The notes below the pieces were generated by a model. That model saw only the letters and a program-made list of their open reading frames with translations, was not told the origin of the DNA and made no database searches. The position numbers and the translations under genes are program-made. DNA of 64,000 nt from Salinarimonas rosea DSM 21201 (lineage in GTDB: Bacteria; Pseudomonadota; Alphaproteobacteria; Rhizobiales; Beijerinckiaceae), in assembly GCF_000429045.1 (NCBI RefSeq), contig NZ_AUBC01000007.1, positions 62,001-126,000 of the forward strand, given 5' to 3'. Numbering within the stretch: position 1 is the first letter of the stretch; each line of letters begins with the position of its first letter. Of the stretch, positions 45,022 to 53,204 are shown one piece after another.

Positions 45022-46278
45022 ATGGATGACGTCATGGCACCCCACGGAGCGCCCGCACGCGACGACGAGCCCCCGGCGGGCGAGGATCTCTGGTCCTGGC
45101 ACGATCGGCACGGCTTCCGGCGCATCGTCAACGTCTCGGGCACGATGACGGGGCTCGGCGCCTCGGTGGCGTCGCCCGCGGTGCGCGAGGCGACCGCGGC
45201 GGCCATGGGCCGCTTCGTGCGCATGCACGAGCTCCAGGCGCGCGCGAGCGCGACGATCGCGCGGCTCACGGGCGCGGAGGCCGGCTTCCTCACCGCCTCC
45301 GCCAGCGCCGGCATGACGCTGTCGATCGCCGGCTGCATGACGGGCCTCGATCCCGCGCGCGCGGAGGCGCTGCCGGCGCATCCCGGTCCGCGCTTCGAGG
45401 TCGCCGTGCAGCTCGGCCACCTGTGCGGCTACGGCGCGCCGGTCGAGACCGCGATGGCGCTCGCGGGCGCGCGCACCCGCCCCGTCGGCCAGTCCACGCT
45501 CGCCATGGACCACCAGCTGCGCGGCGCGCTCGGCGAGGCGACGGCGGCGGCGCTCTACGTCGTCTCGCACCACGTGGTCCACTACGGCCAGATCCCGTTT
45601 GCGACCTTCGCCGCGATCGCCCGCGAGCGGGGGGTGCCGGTGATCGTGGACGCGGCGTCGGAATACGACCTCACCGGCTTCATCGAGGCCGGCGCCGATC
45701 TCGTGGTCTATTCCGCCCACAAGTTCCTGGGCGGGCCCACCGGCGGCATCGTCGCCGGGCGGCGCGACCTCGTGCGCGCCGCCTATCTCCAGAACGTGGG
45801 GATCGGGCGGGGCATGAAGATCGGCAAGGAGAGCATCGCCGGCGCCATCGCGGCGATGGAGGCGTGGATGGTGCGCGACCACGCGGCCATGCGCGCCGCC
45901 GAGGAGGCGACGCTCGCCCTGTGGGCCTCGGCGATCGCCGGCATTCCCGGCATCGAGCCGCGCATCGTCCCCGACCCGACCGGCAACCCGCTCTCGCGCC
46001 TCCAGGTGGAGGTCGACCCGGCGCGGGCCGGCACCACCGCCGCGGCCTTCGCCCGGGCCCTCGCCGAGCAGGACCCGGCGCTGATCGTACGCGACCACGA
46101 GATCGAGCTCGGCTACTTCCAGCTCGATCCCTGCAACCTGCTGCCGGGCCAGGACCGGATCGTCGCCGAGACGCTCGCCGCGGTGCTGCGCGCGGGCGCC
46201 GCGCATCCCGAGCGCCCCGGAGACCGCGCGCGCGCCCGCAACGGCGGCGTGGACGGCTATCTCGCCTGGCTGGCGTGA
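45022..46278 (+). CDS. SelA/DgaE-like PLP-dependent lyase
   Basis: Fold-type I PLP enzyme, 418 residues, of the SelA-like group that includes D-glucosaminate-6-phosphate ammonia-lyase (DgaE). PLP Lys is K234 in SAHKFLGGPTGG and D210 contacts the pyridine nitrogen (PVIVDAASEYD). N-terminal IVNVSGTMTGLGAS is typical of this non-selenium group. No selenocysteine genes (selB, selC, selD) are nearby, so true SelA function is unlikely. Such enzymes often accompany COG3964 amidohydrolases (recall). Predicted alpha,beta-elimination giving an enamine for RidA. An in-frame ATG at 45034 is an alternative start. Confidence 0.86.
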   Translation: MDDVMAPHGAPARDDEPPAGEDLWSWHDRHGFRRIVNVSGTMTGLGASVASPAVREATAAAMGRFVRMHELQARASATIARLTGAEAGFLTASASAGMTLSIAGCMTGLDPARAEALPAHPGPRFEVAVQLGHLCGYGAPVETAMALAGARTRPVGQSTLAMDHQLRGALGEATAAALYVVSHHVVHYGQIPFATFAAIARERGVPVIVDAASEYDLTGFIEAGADLVVYSAHKFLGGPTGGIVAGRRDLVRAAYLQNVGIGRGMKIGKESIAGAIAAMEAWMVRDHAAMRAAEEATLALWASAIAGIPGIEPRIVPDPTGNPLSRLQVEVDPARAGTTAAAFARALAEQDPALIVRDHEIELGYFQLDPCNLLPGQDRIVAETLAAVLRAGAAHPERPGDRARARNGGVDGYLAWLA

Positions 46279-46351
46279 CGGCACGATCGCCGACGCGGCG
46301 CGCGCCGAGGCAAGCGCGCCGCGGGAGCCCGCAGGCGCGCGCGGTCGTCCA

Positions 46352-46396
46352 CGCGAGGGAGTGAGTCGCGCGAGGGAGATTTGCAGCGCGAGGGAG
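46352..46396 (+). repeat. Three direct repeats of CGCGAGGGAG
   Basis: The decamer CGCGAGGGAG occurs at 46352-46361, 46369-46378 and 46387-46396, a period of 17-18 bases, in the non-coding gap between the SelA-like gene and tRNA-Gly. Function unknown. Confidence 0.7.
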
Positions 46397-46472
46397 ATGG
46401 GCCGACGGCAACGCGGACGGCGGCGCTCTCGCGCCGCTCGCGTCCTTGCACCGACACTCGAGATGGGAGAAT

Positions 46473-46547
46473 TGGAGCGGGCGAAGGGATTCGAACCCTC
46501 GACCCCAACCTTGGCAAGGTTGTGCTCTACCCCTGAGCTACACCCGC
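46473..46547 (-). tRNA. tRNA-Gly (anticodon GCC)
   Basis: Complete cloverleaf on the minus strand, 75 bases with encoded CCA. Acceptor GCGGGTG/CGCCCGC with one T-G pair and discriminator T; anticodon stem CAACC/GGTTG with loop TTGCCAA, anticodon GCC (codon GGC); T-arm GAGGG-TTCGAAT-CCCTT. Confidence 0.97.
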
Positions 46548-46588
46548 TCGCTCCGGACCGCGGGGCGTCGCCCGCCGTCGAGGCCGGT

Positions 46589-46617
46589 GATATGGACCAG
46601 CCGAAAACGGATTGCAA
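46589..46617 (-). promoter_or_regulatory. Candidate promoter of tRNA-Gly
   Basis: Minus strand TTGCAA (46612-46617), 17-base spacer, CATATC (46589-46594), ending about 42 bases before the mature tRNA. Confidence 0.45.
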
Positions 46618-46727
46618 GCGGAAAAATGCGGGCCGCACGAGGCGCCCGTCGCGGAGCCTCCGGCCCCCCCCCCTTCGCCCGCGCGCGCCCTTGAGCCCGT
46701 CCCCCCGGATCGCGTAGAACCGGCGCC

Positions 46728-47285
46728 ATGGACGACACCGCCCCGCCCTCCCCCGCCGCTCCCCTCGATCCGCAGGCGCTGTTCGCGCTCCTCGACCGCC
46801 ACGGCACGCCCCACCGGACGGTGGAGCACGAGGCCGTCTTCACGGTGGCGCAGTCGCGGGCGATCGAGCGCGACCTGCCCGGCGGGCACACCAAGAACCT
46901 CTTCCTCAAGGACAAGAAGGGCAGCCTCTTCCTGGTCACGGCGGAGGCGCACGCGGCGGTGGACCTCAAGCGCCTGCACGTGCCGCTCGGGGCCGCGAGC
47001 CGGCTCTCCTTCGGCTCGGCGGATCTCCTGCGCGAGACGCTCGGCGTCGAGCCGGGCTCGGTGACGCCGCTCGCGCTCGCCAACGACCGGGCGGGGCGGG
47101 TGCGCTTCTTCCTCGACCGCATGCTGGCGGGCCTCGACACGATCAACGTCCACCCGCTCGTCAACACCATGACGACGGCGATCCCGACGCCGGCGCTCGT
47201 CGCCTTCCTCGCCGCGGTCGGCCACGCGCCGACGCTCGTCGACCTCCCGGCGCCGCCCGAAGCCGGGGAGACGGGCGCACCCTAG
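46728..47285 (+). CDS. Prolyl-tRNA editing protein (YbaK/ProX family)
   Basis: Free-standing editing domain that hydrolyses mischarged aminoacyl-tRNA, most likely Ala-tRNA(Pro) (ProXp-ala/PrdX type). It is 185 residues with the family motifs GTPHRTVEHEAVFTVAQSR, GGHTKNLFLKDKKG (catalytic-region Lys) and NDRAGRVRFFLD, NVHPLVNTMTTAI. It stands alone on the plus strand, 102 bases before cnoX. Confidence 0.92.
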   Translation: MDDTAPPSPAAPLDPQALFALLDRHGTPHRTVEHEAVFTVAQSRAIERDLPGGHTKNLFLKDKKGSLFLVTAEAHAAVDLKRLHVPLGAASRLSFGSADLLRETLGVEPGSVTPLALANDRAGRVRFFLDRMLAGLDTINVHPLVNTMTTAIPTPALVAFLAAVGHAPTLVDLPAPPEAGETGAP

Positions 47286-47387
47286 GGAAATTCCTCTGGC
47301 ACGCCCGCGCCCGGCACCCCATCTTGAGCCGCAGACACGCGGGCCGCGCGAGGCGCGCCCGCAGACCCGAACCGGAGCCGAAGCCAC

Positions 47388-48320
47388 ATGCTCTCAGACG
47401 CGATGAACCCGGGCGGCGCCCTGCCCGAGAGCGCCCCGGCGGACCTGATCAAGGACGCGACGACGGCGAGCTTCCGCGAGGACGTGATCGCCGCGTCCAT
47501 GCGCACGCCCGTGCTCGTCGATTTCTGGGCGCCCTGGTGCGGCCCCTGCAAGCAGCTCGGCCCCGTGCTCGAGAAGGCGGTGCGCGCCGCCAAGGGCAAG
47601 GTGAAGCTCGTGAAGATGAACATCGACGAGCACCCGGCCTACTTCCAGCAGATCAGCCAGGCGCTCGGCGTGCAGTCGATTCCCGCCGTCATCGCCTTCG
47701 TCCAGGGCCAGCCGGTCGACGGCTTCATGGGCGCCCAGCCCGAGAGCCAGATCAAGGCCTTCATCGACAAGCTGTCCGGCGCCGCCGGCCCCTCGCCGAT
47801 CGAGCAGGCGCTCGAGGAGGCCGCGACCCGCGCGGCGGCTGGCGACGCGCAGGGCGCGGCCGAGCTCTTCGGCGCCGTGCTCCAGCGCGAGCCCGACAAC
47901 ATGGTCGCGCTCGGCGGCATGGCGAAGCTCCATGTCGACACCGGCGACCTCGACGGCGCCGAGCGCGTGCTCGCGATGGCCCCGCCGGAGAAGGCGCAGG
48001 ACCCGGCGCTCGCGCCCGCCCGCAAGGCGATCGAGCTCGCCCGCCAGGCGGCGGCGCTCGGCGACGTCGCCGAGCTCGAGGCCCGCGTCGCCGCCGACCC
48101 GGACGACCACCAGGCACGCTTCGACCTGGCGCTCGCGCTCAACGCCCGCAACGCGCGTGTGCAGGCCGCCGAGGCGCTGGTTGAAATCGTGCGCCGCGAC
48201 CGTAGTTGGAACGAGGACGGGGCCCGCAAGCAGCTCGTGGAGTTCTTCGAGGCGTGGGGTCCCAAGGACGAGGCCACGGTGGCGGGTCGGCGCAAGCTCT
48301 CCTCGGTCCTCTTCCGCTGA
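47388..48320 (+). CDS. cnoX: Thioredoxin-fold co-chaperonin CnoX (YbbN)
   Basis: A 310-residue protein with an N-terminal thioredoxin domain, active-site C51-G-P-C54 in FWAPWCGPCKQLGP, and a C-terminal TPR-like region (about 145-300). E. coli CnoX works with GroEL to protect proteins from oxidation; there the second Cys is lost, while here CGPC is complete, so thiol-redox activity is possible. It is followed by the Lon-domain gene on the same strand. Confidence 0.94.
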   Translation: MLSDAMNPGGALPESAPADLIKDATTASFREDVIAASMRTPVLVDFWAPWCGPCKQLGPVLEKAVRAAKGKVKLVKMNIDEHPAYFQQISQALGVQSIPAVIAFVQGQPVDGFMGAQPESQIKAFIDKLSGAAGPSPIEQALEEAATRAAAGDAQGAAELFGAVLQREPDNMVALGGMAKLHVDTGDLDGAERVLAMAPPEKAQDPALAPARKAIELARQAAALGDVAELEARVAADPDDHQARFDLALALNARNARVQAAEALVEIVRRDRSWNEDGARKQLVEFFEAWGPKDEATVAGRRKLSSVLFR

Positions 48321-48409
48321 GATCGCGGGCGAGGCGATCGCGGCGGAGGCGGCCGGCGCCGACCGGCGGGACACCAGAGCGCGGGGTAACCGGACATGGG
48401 TATGCGGAC

Positions 48410-49084
48410 ATGGCGATGAACGCCACCTATCGCGGGCCGCAGGACTGCCCGGGCACGATCCCCGTGTTCCCGCTGCCCGGGGCGCTGCTGCTCCCGCGCG
48501 GGCAGATGCCGCTCAACATCTTCGAGCAGCGTTACCTCGCCATGATCGACGATGCGATGCGCACCGACCGCATCATCGGCATGGTCCAGCCGGACGCCGA
48601 GGCCGGCGGGCAGGGCGGCGCGCCGCGGCTCTACGGCATCGGCTGCGCCGGCCGGATCACGCAGCTCGCCGAGACCGGCGACGGCCGCTACCTGGTCACG
48701 CTCACCGGCATCGCGCGCTTCCGCGTCGTGGCCGAGCTCTCCGCGATGACGCCCTATCGCCAGGTGGAGGCGGACTTCGCCCCCTTCGCCAGGGACTTCA
48801 CCGCCCGCGCGGGCGAGGACGAGGTCGACCGCGAGGGCGTGCTGCGCACGCTGCGGCAGTTCGTCGACGCGATGGAGGTGGAGGTCGACTGGCGCGGGGT
48901 CGAGCAGGCGCCCAACGAGGCGCTCGTCAACGCCCTGTGCATGATGACGCCCTTCGGCGTGCGCGAGAAGCAGGCGCTGCTCGAGGCCCCCGACCTCAAG
49001 AGCCGCGCCGAGGCGCTGATCGCGCTCACCGAGATCGAGATCGCCCGCTCCGGCGACGACGACGGCGAGCCGACCCTGCAATGA
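48410..49084 (+). CDS. LON peptidase substrate-binding domain protein
   Basis: A stand-alone Lon N-terminal (LAN/PUA-like) domain of 224 residues without ATPase or protease parts. Typical motifs: [26 protein letters not shown] and the [11 protein letters not shown] strand. The ATG at 48410 (or 48416, MAMN) lacks a strong ribosome site. Role not established; it may present substrates. It lies between cnoX and a Trm112-like gene, a common alphaproteobacterial order (recall). Confidence 0.9.
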   Translation: MAMNATYRGPQDCPGTIPVFPLPGALLLPRGQMPLNIFEQRYLAMIDDAMRTDRIIGMVQPDAEAGGQGGAPRLYGIGCAGRITQLAETGDGRYLVTLTGIARFRVVAELSAMTPYRQVEADFAPFARDFTARAGEDEVDREGVLRTLRQFVDAMEVEVDWRGVEQAPNEALVNALCMMTPFGVREKQALLEAPDLKSRAEALIALTEIEIARSGDDDGEPTLQ

Positions 49085-49106
49085 CCCGTACGACGAGAGC
49101 CAGGCC

Positions 49107-49334
49107 ATGACCGACGAGACCCCGATGCCGTCCGAGAACGCGCCGCCCGCCGCCGCCGAGCCGCTCGCCATCGACCCCAAGCTCCTCGAGATCCTGGTCT
49201 GCCCGCTGACCAAGGGGCCGCTCGAGTACGACAAGGCGGCCCAGGAGCTGGTCTCCCGCCAGGCCAAGCTCGCCTACCCGATCCGTGACGGCATCCCGAT
49301 CATGCTTCCCGAGGAGGCCCGCCCGCTCGGGTGA
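49107..49334 (+). CDS. Trm112-like zinc-ribbon protein (YcaR family)
   Basis: A 75-residue protein. After a Pro/Ala-rich N-terminal tail it has the family core [20 protein letters not shown] and [19 protein letters not shown]. The second Cys pair of eukaryotic Trm112 is missing, as in many bacterial members. Bacterial function is uncertain; possibly a methyltransferase partner. It starts 22 bases after the Lon-domain gene. Confidence 0.92.
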   Translation: MTDETPMPSENAPPAAAEPLAIDPKLLEILVCPLTKGPLEYDKAAQELVSRQAKLAYPIRDGIPIMLPEEARPLG

Positions 49335-49428
49335 GTCCTTCGCCGGCTTTGCGTCTCGTCAATGCGCACGCCGCCGGCGGGTGTATGCTTCTCGAAAAGC
49401 GAAGAACCGACGCTGCGAGGAGACGCCC

Positions 49429-49713
49429 ATGATCAGCCTGATCGACGCCATCGGCCTGTCCGACCTCACGGAGGAGGAGATCGCCGCGCTCGCCGAGCAC
49501 GAGCACGTGCCGGAGATGGTCGCCGCCACTCTCGGCGCCTACCTGCTGCACGAGGCCCACGGCCCCGAGCGCATCCGCGACATGATCCTCGACGACGTGC
49601 GCGCCGCCATCCACCGCAGGGACATCGCCCACGCGCACCAGCTGATGGGCGCGCTGCGGCATTTCCTGGCCGAGCACCCCGAGGCGGCGCTGCGCCCGCA
49701 CGACGGGGCCTGA
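49429..49713 (+). CDS. Small conserved alpha-helical protein
   Basis: A 94-residue acidic and His-rich helical protein (LIDAIGLSDLTEEEIAALAEHEH; RRDIAHAHQLMGALRHFLAEHP). I do not recognise a named family, but the pattern is that of small conserved alphaproteobacterial proteins. A GAGGAG ribosome site precedes the ATG at 49429. Its last codons form one arm of a hairpin shared with the convergent transporter gene. Confidence 0.78.
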   Translation: MISLIDAIGLSDLTEEEIAALAEHEHVPEMVAATLGAYLLHEAHGPERIRDMILDDVRAAIHRRDIAHAHQLMGALRHFLAEHPEAALRPHDGA

Positions 49714-49735
49714 GCCTCCGAGCCCGTCAGGCCCC
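49705..49735. terminator. Perfect 9-bp hairpin spanning both convergent stop codons
   Basis: GGGGCCTGA (49705-49713) and TCAGGCCCC (49727-49735) are perfect complements around a 13-base loop. Each arm contains the stop codon of one of the two convergent genes. A likely bidirectional terminator; on the plus strand CCTTCC follows rather than a T-tract. Confidence 0.6.
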
Positions 49736-50677
49736 CTTCCCGCGCTCCGCGAGCGCGATGCCGCCCAGCACCAGGGCGAGCGCCGCCGCGTGGTAGAGCC
49801 GGAAGGGCTCCGACAGGATCGCCACCGCCAGCATCGCGCCGAAGACCGGCACGAGGTTGACGAACAGCCCCGCGCGCCCCGGCCCGATCAGTTCGACGCC
49901 GCGCATGAAGCACAGCTGCGCGATCAGCGAGGGGAACAGCGAGACGTAGGCGAGGATGAGCCAGCCCTCCGGCCCGGGCCAGAGCACGCGCCCGGTGGCG
50001 ATCTCGAAGCCGAGCAGCGGCAGCGAGGTGAGGAAGGCGATCGCGGCCATGGCCGTGAAGAAGGCGAGCTGCGGCATCGCCGGGCGCGACCGCAGCGCCA
50101 GCGTGTAGCCCGCGTAGGCGAGGCCCGCGATCATCATCAGCACGTCGCCCGGGTTGAACGAGAGCGCCATCAGCGCGGCGAGGCTTCCCTGCGCCGCCAC
50201 CACCGCGACGCCGGCCAGCGTCACCACCATGCCCGCGACCTGGAGGCCGGTGATGCGCGTGCCGTAGACGACCAGCGCGCCCACGAGCACGACGACCGGG
50301 ATGCCGCCCTGGATGATGGTGAGGTTCACCGCGCTCGTGTAGTGCGCCGCGACGTACATGAGCGAGTTGAACGCCGTGAAGCCGACCGCCGCCATCAGCG
50401 CGATGCGCCGCCAATGCGCCCGGATCGTCGGCCAATGCGCGACCAGGTCGCGCCGGGCGAGCGGGGCGAGGATCGCCACCACCAGCAGCCAGCGCAGGGC
50501 GGTGAGCGCCATGGGCGAGATCTCGCCCACCGCGAGCCGCCCGGCGACGGCGTTGCCGCCCCAGGACAGGGCGGTGATCGTCAGGAGCAGGTAGGCCCGG
50601 CCGGAGGCGCCCGCGGGGAGACGGGACGTCCTCGCCGCAGGCGTCTGCGCCTCATTTCGCTTGCGGGCGTCCGCCAT
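49727..50677 (-). CDS. EamA/DMT-superfamily transporter
   Basis: Drug/metabolite exporter of 316 residues with ten predicted helices and two EamA repeats (ALSWGGNAVAGRLAVGEISP in the first; LAYAGYTLALRSRP in the second). Substrate unknown; often amino acids or metabolites. Divergent from the GATase gene, 41 bases between starts. Confidence 0.92.
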   Translation of the reverse strand: MADARKRNEAQTPAARTSRLPAGASGRAYLLLTITALSWGGNAVAGRLAVGEISPMALTALRWLLVVAILAPLARRDLVAHWPTIRAHWRRIALMAAVGFTAFNSLMYVAAHYTSAVNLTIIQGGIPVVVLVGALVVYGTRITGLQVAGMVVTLAGVAVVAAQGSLAALMALSFNPGDVLMMIAGLAYAGYTLALRSRPAMPQLAFFTAMAAIAFLTSLPLLGFEIATGRVLWPGPEGWLILAYVSLFPSLIAQLCFMRGVELIGPGRAGLFVNLVPVFGAMLAVAILSEPFRLYHAAALALVLGGIALAERGKGA

Positions 50678-50718
50678 TGCGCTATGTCACCGCGTCTCAC
50701 GGGAGCGTTCGTCGATCC

Positions 50719-51582
50719 ATGGCTCTACGGTTTCTCGTCGTCGAGGGCAACGCGCGCGCCGAGCGCGAGACGCACAGGCGGCATTTCGGAACCACCTATG
50801 CCGAGGGCTGGGCCGCGCTCCTGAGCGCGCTCGTGCCGGGCTGTGCCTGCGACATCGTCTGCCCGGCGGACGAGGATGCGCGGCTGCCCGATGCCGGCGG
50901 GCTCGAGGGCTGGGACGGCGTCTTCCTCACCGGCTCGGCGCTCAACCTCTACGACGGCGGGCCGGCGGTGGCGCGCCAGATCGACCTGATGCGCGCGGTC
51001 TACGCCGCGGGCACGCCCGCCTTCGGCTCGTGCTGGGGCCTGCAGGTCGGCGCCGCCGCCGCGGGCGGGACGGTGGTGCGCAACCCCGCCGGCCGCGAGG
51101 TCGGCTTCGCCCGGCGCATCGTGCCGACGCCGGCGGGCCGGGAGCATCCCATGCTCGCCGACAGGCCCGCGGCCTTCGAGGCGCCCGCCGTGCACCTCGA
51201 CATCGTCGAGACGGCGCCCGAGGGGACGACCGTGCTCGCCGGCAACCGCCTCGCGCCGATCCAGGCCGCCGAGATCCGCCACGACGGCGGCCTGTTCTGG
51301 GGCGTCCAGTATCATCCCGAGTTCTCGCTCTCGGAGCTCGCCGCGATCGTCGACCGCCTGGCCGAGCCGCTGACCCGCGAGGGCTTCTTCGCCGACGTCG
51401 CCGGCGTGAGCGCCTTCGCGGCGGACCTGCGCGCGCTCGACGCCGATCCCGGCCGCGGCGACCTCGCCTGGCGCCACGGGATCGACGCCGAGGTGCTCGA
51501 CCCGACGCGCCGCACCGCCGAGATCGCCCGCTTCGTCGCGCATGCGGTGGTGCCGGCCAAGGCCGCGCGGGGCCGGGCATGA
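50719..51582 (+). CDS. Class I glutamine amidotransferase-like protein
   Basis: A 287-residue free-standing GATase1 domain with the full triad C105 (GSCWGLQV), H199 and E201 (VQYHPEF), so it should release ammonia from glutamine or hydrolyse a gamma-glutamyl bond. The last ~75 residues are an extra helical region. The ATG at 50719 is chosen because the upstream in-frame part lies in the control region. Its TGA overlaps the ATG of the methyltransferase gene (ATGA). The acceptor partner is unknown. Confidence 0.9.
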   Translation: MALRFLVVEGNARAERETHRRHFGTTYAEGWAALLSALVPGCACDIVCPADEDARLPDAGGLEGWDGVFLTGSALNLYDGGPAVARQIDLMRAVYAAGTPAFGSCWGLQVGAAAAGGTVVRNPAGREVGFARRIVPTPAGREHPMLADRPAAFEAPAVHLDIVETAPEGTTVLAGNRLAPIQAAEIRHDGGLFWGVQYHPEFSLSELAAIVDRLAEPLTREGFFADVAGVSAFAADLRALDADPGRGDLAWRHGIDAEVLDPTRRTAEIARFVAHAVVPAKAARGRA

Positions 51583-52550
51583 GCCCGCCGATCCCGCTGC
51601 AGGCGGCGGCGCGCCCCGCGGCCCGGCCCCTCGTCGTCCACCGCTCCTCGGGCGATCTCCTGGCGGACCGCCGCTATGCCTGGGCCGCCGGCTGGCTCGA
51701 GGACGGCGACGCCGCCGCCGCCGCCGACCTCGCGGCGCAGGCGCTCGAGCGCGCGCCCGGATTCGCGCCGGCCTGGGCGCTGCTCGGCGAGGCGCTCGCC
51801 GCGCAGGGCGACGCGCCCGGCGCGATCGCCGCGCTGGAGCGGGCGCGGGCGCTCGAGCCCGACGACCCGCTCGGCGTCGGCGTGACGCTCGCCCGGCTCG
51901 GCGCGCTGCCCGCCGCGGACGCGATGAGCGCGGGCTACGTGCGTGCGCTCTTCGACACCTACGCCGAGCGTTTCGACGAGCATCTCACCGGCGATCTCGG
52001 CTATCGCGGCCCGCAATGCCTGCGCGACGCGCTCGATCGCCAGGCGCCGGGGCGCCGCTTCGCCCGCGCCCTCGATCTCGGCTGCGGCACCGGGCTGATG
52101 GGCGAGGCGATCCGCGACCGCGTGGAGCGGCTGGAGGGCTGCGATCTCGCGCCGGCGATGGTAGAGAAGGCGCGCGAGAAGGGCGTCTACGACGCGCTCG
52201 CGGTGGCCGAGCTGACCGACTGGCTCGACGCCGCGCCGACGGGCGGGGCGGACCTGATCCTCGCCGCCGACGTGCTCGTCTACGTGGGCGACCCGGTCCA
52301 CGTGCTGGCCGCCGCCCGCGGCGCCCTCGCCGAGGGCGGGCTCTTCGCCTTCACCGTCCAGGCGCTCGACGAGGCGATCGCCGGCGAGGGCTACGCCATC
52401 GGCGCGGACGCGCGCTTCGCCCACGGCGCCCGCTTCCTGGGCGCGCGCGCGGCCGGCGCGGGCCTGCGCGTTGCGCGGCTCGAGCCCGTCGTCACCCGCC
52501 GCGACGCCGGACGCCCGGTGCCCGGCCATCTCGTCGTGCTGACCCGCTGA
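51579..52550 (+). CDS. TPR-containing SAM-dependent methyltransferase
   Basis: A 323-residue protein: an N-terminal TPR-like segment (about 30-100), then a class I methyltransferase with SAM motif ALDLGCGTGLMGEA (164-177), the acidic loop LEGCDLAPAMVEKA and LILAADVLVYVG. It resembles the TPR-methyltransferases of Rhizobiales with unknown acceptors. Coupled to the GATase gene by a 4-base overlap. Confidence 0.9.
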   Translation: MSPPIPLQAAARPAARPLVVHRSSGDLLADRRYAWAAGWLEDGDAAAAADLAAQALERAPGFAPAWALLGEALAAQGDAPGAIAALERARALEPDDPLGVGVTLARLGALPAADAMSAGYVRALFDTYAERFDEHLTGDLGYRGPQCLRDALDRQAPGRRFARALDLGCGTGLMGEAIRDRVERLEGCDLAPAMVEKAREKGVYDALAVAELTDWLDAAPTGGADLILAADVLVYVGDPVHVLAAARGALAEGGLFAFTVQALDEAIAGEGYAIGADARFAHGARFLGARAAGAGLRVARLEPVVTRRDAGRPVPGHLVVLTR

Positions 52551-52583
52551 GCCGCCGGCGGCCTTGCGCCCCGCGTTTCCCGC

Positions 52584-52612
52584 TTGCCGCCCCCGCCGCC
52601 CCGTGCTATCGC
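52584..52612 (+). promoter_or_regulatory. Promoter of tRNA-Ser
   Basis: TTGCCG (52584-52589), exact 17-base spacer, TATCGC (52607-52612), 57 bases before the tRNA. Confidence 0.5.
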
Positions 52613-52669
52613 ACCGCCCGTCGCTCGATACGGGACAGGCGCGCTCGCGCCCGCGTCCCACCTCGGTTC

Positions 52670-52759
52670 GGAGAGGTGGCAGAGTGGTTGAATGCACCGC
52701 ACTCGAAATGCGGCATACGGGCAACCGTATCGGGGGTTCGAATCCCCCCCTCTCCGCCA
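52670..52759 (+). tRNA. tRNA-Ser (anticodon CGA)
   Basis: Class II tRNA of 90 bases with encoded CCA. Acceptor GGAGAGG/CCTCTCC, discriminator G; anticodon stem CCGCA/TGCGG with loop CTCGAAA, anticodon CGA (codon TCG); long variable arm ATACGGGCAACCGTAT; T-arm GGGGG-TTCGAAT-CCCCC. Confidence 0.97.
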
Positions 52760-52844
52760 CGACGACCCCGAAAAGGGAAGGGCGCCTTCGGCCATCTCGA
52801 ACACGGGATCGCGCACCGGGGCTCCCCCTAAGTCCGCCACGACG
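52753..52844 (+). repeat. 12-base direct repeat of the tRNA-Ser 3' end
   Basis: TCCGCCACGACG occurs at 52753-52764 (tRNA-Ser 3' end, CCA and the next five bases) and again at 52833-52844. A tRNA 3' end duplicated downstream is the classic form of an integration site. The 68 bases between copies hold no gene, and the second copy coincides with the end of the decayed kinase. Chance is possible at this length in GC-rich DNA. Confidence 0.45.
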
Positions 52845-53078
52845 GCTTGTCCATCCCTTTGGGGTCAGGCCCAGCGCGGCCGCGGAGGCATCTGCAGCCG
52901 CAGACACGCCCTGCGAGCGCCGCGACCATCGAGCGTACGAGAAGCGCCCCGAGCCCCGCGCCCGCCGCGCGACGGCAATGCGTCCCCGCCCGTCGGGAAA
53001 GGCGTGCTCGAGGGCGTTGGTGACCAGCTCGCAGGCGAACGCGTCCCGGCCGAGCGACCATGACGCCCTCCGGATCAC
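52828..53078 (-). pseudogene. Decayed C-terminal fragment of a sensor histidine kinase (HWE/HisKA_2 type)
   Basis: Read on the minus strand, one frame (53030 to about 52975) gives ELVTNALEHAFPDGRGRIAV, a textbook kinase N-box. The next frame (about 52967 to 52912) gives GAGLGALLVRSMVAALAG, a G2-box. The intervening ~30 residues that should hold the D- and G1-boxes are missing and the frame changes, so the product cannot be a working kinase. No phospho-acceptor His domain is present upstream. The fragment ends close to the second tRNA-derived repeat. Confidence 0.7.
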
Positions 53079-53204
53079 CCCGCCCTTTCGAGCCTCCTCG
53101 CTCGCACGGCATTCGCAGAGGCGCCTCGATCGGCACGACCGGGGCGCAGGCGCGCCTCGGACGGCTCGAGATCGGCGCCGAAGGGACGGCGTCCCGCGAG
53201 GGCG

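Noticed and set aside
45022-46278. Selenocysteine synthase (true SelA)
   Set aside because: No selB, selC or selD nearby, and neighbours point to a catabolic PLP lyase of the DgaE-like group.
46352-46396. CRISPR-like or iteron array
   Set aside because: Only three 10-base units with 7-8-base gaps; too short for CRISPR, and no replication or cas genes nearby.
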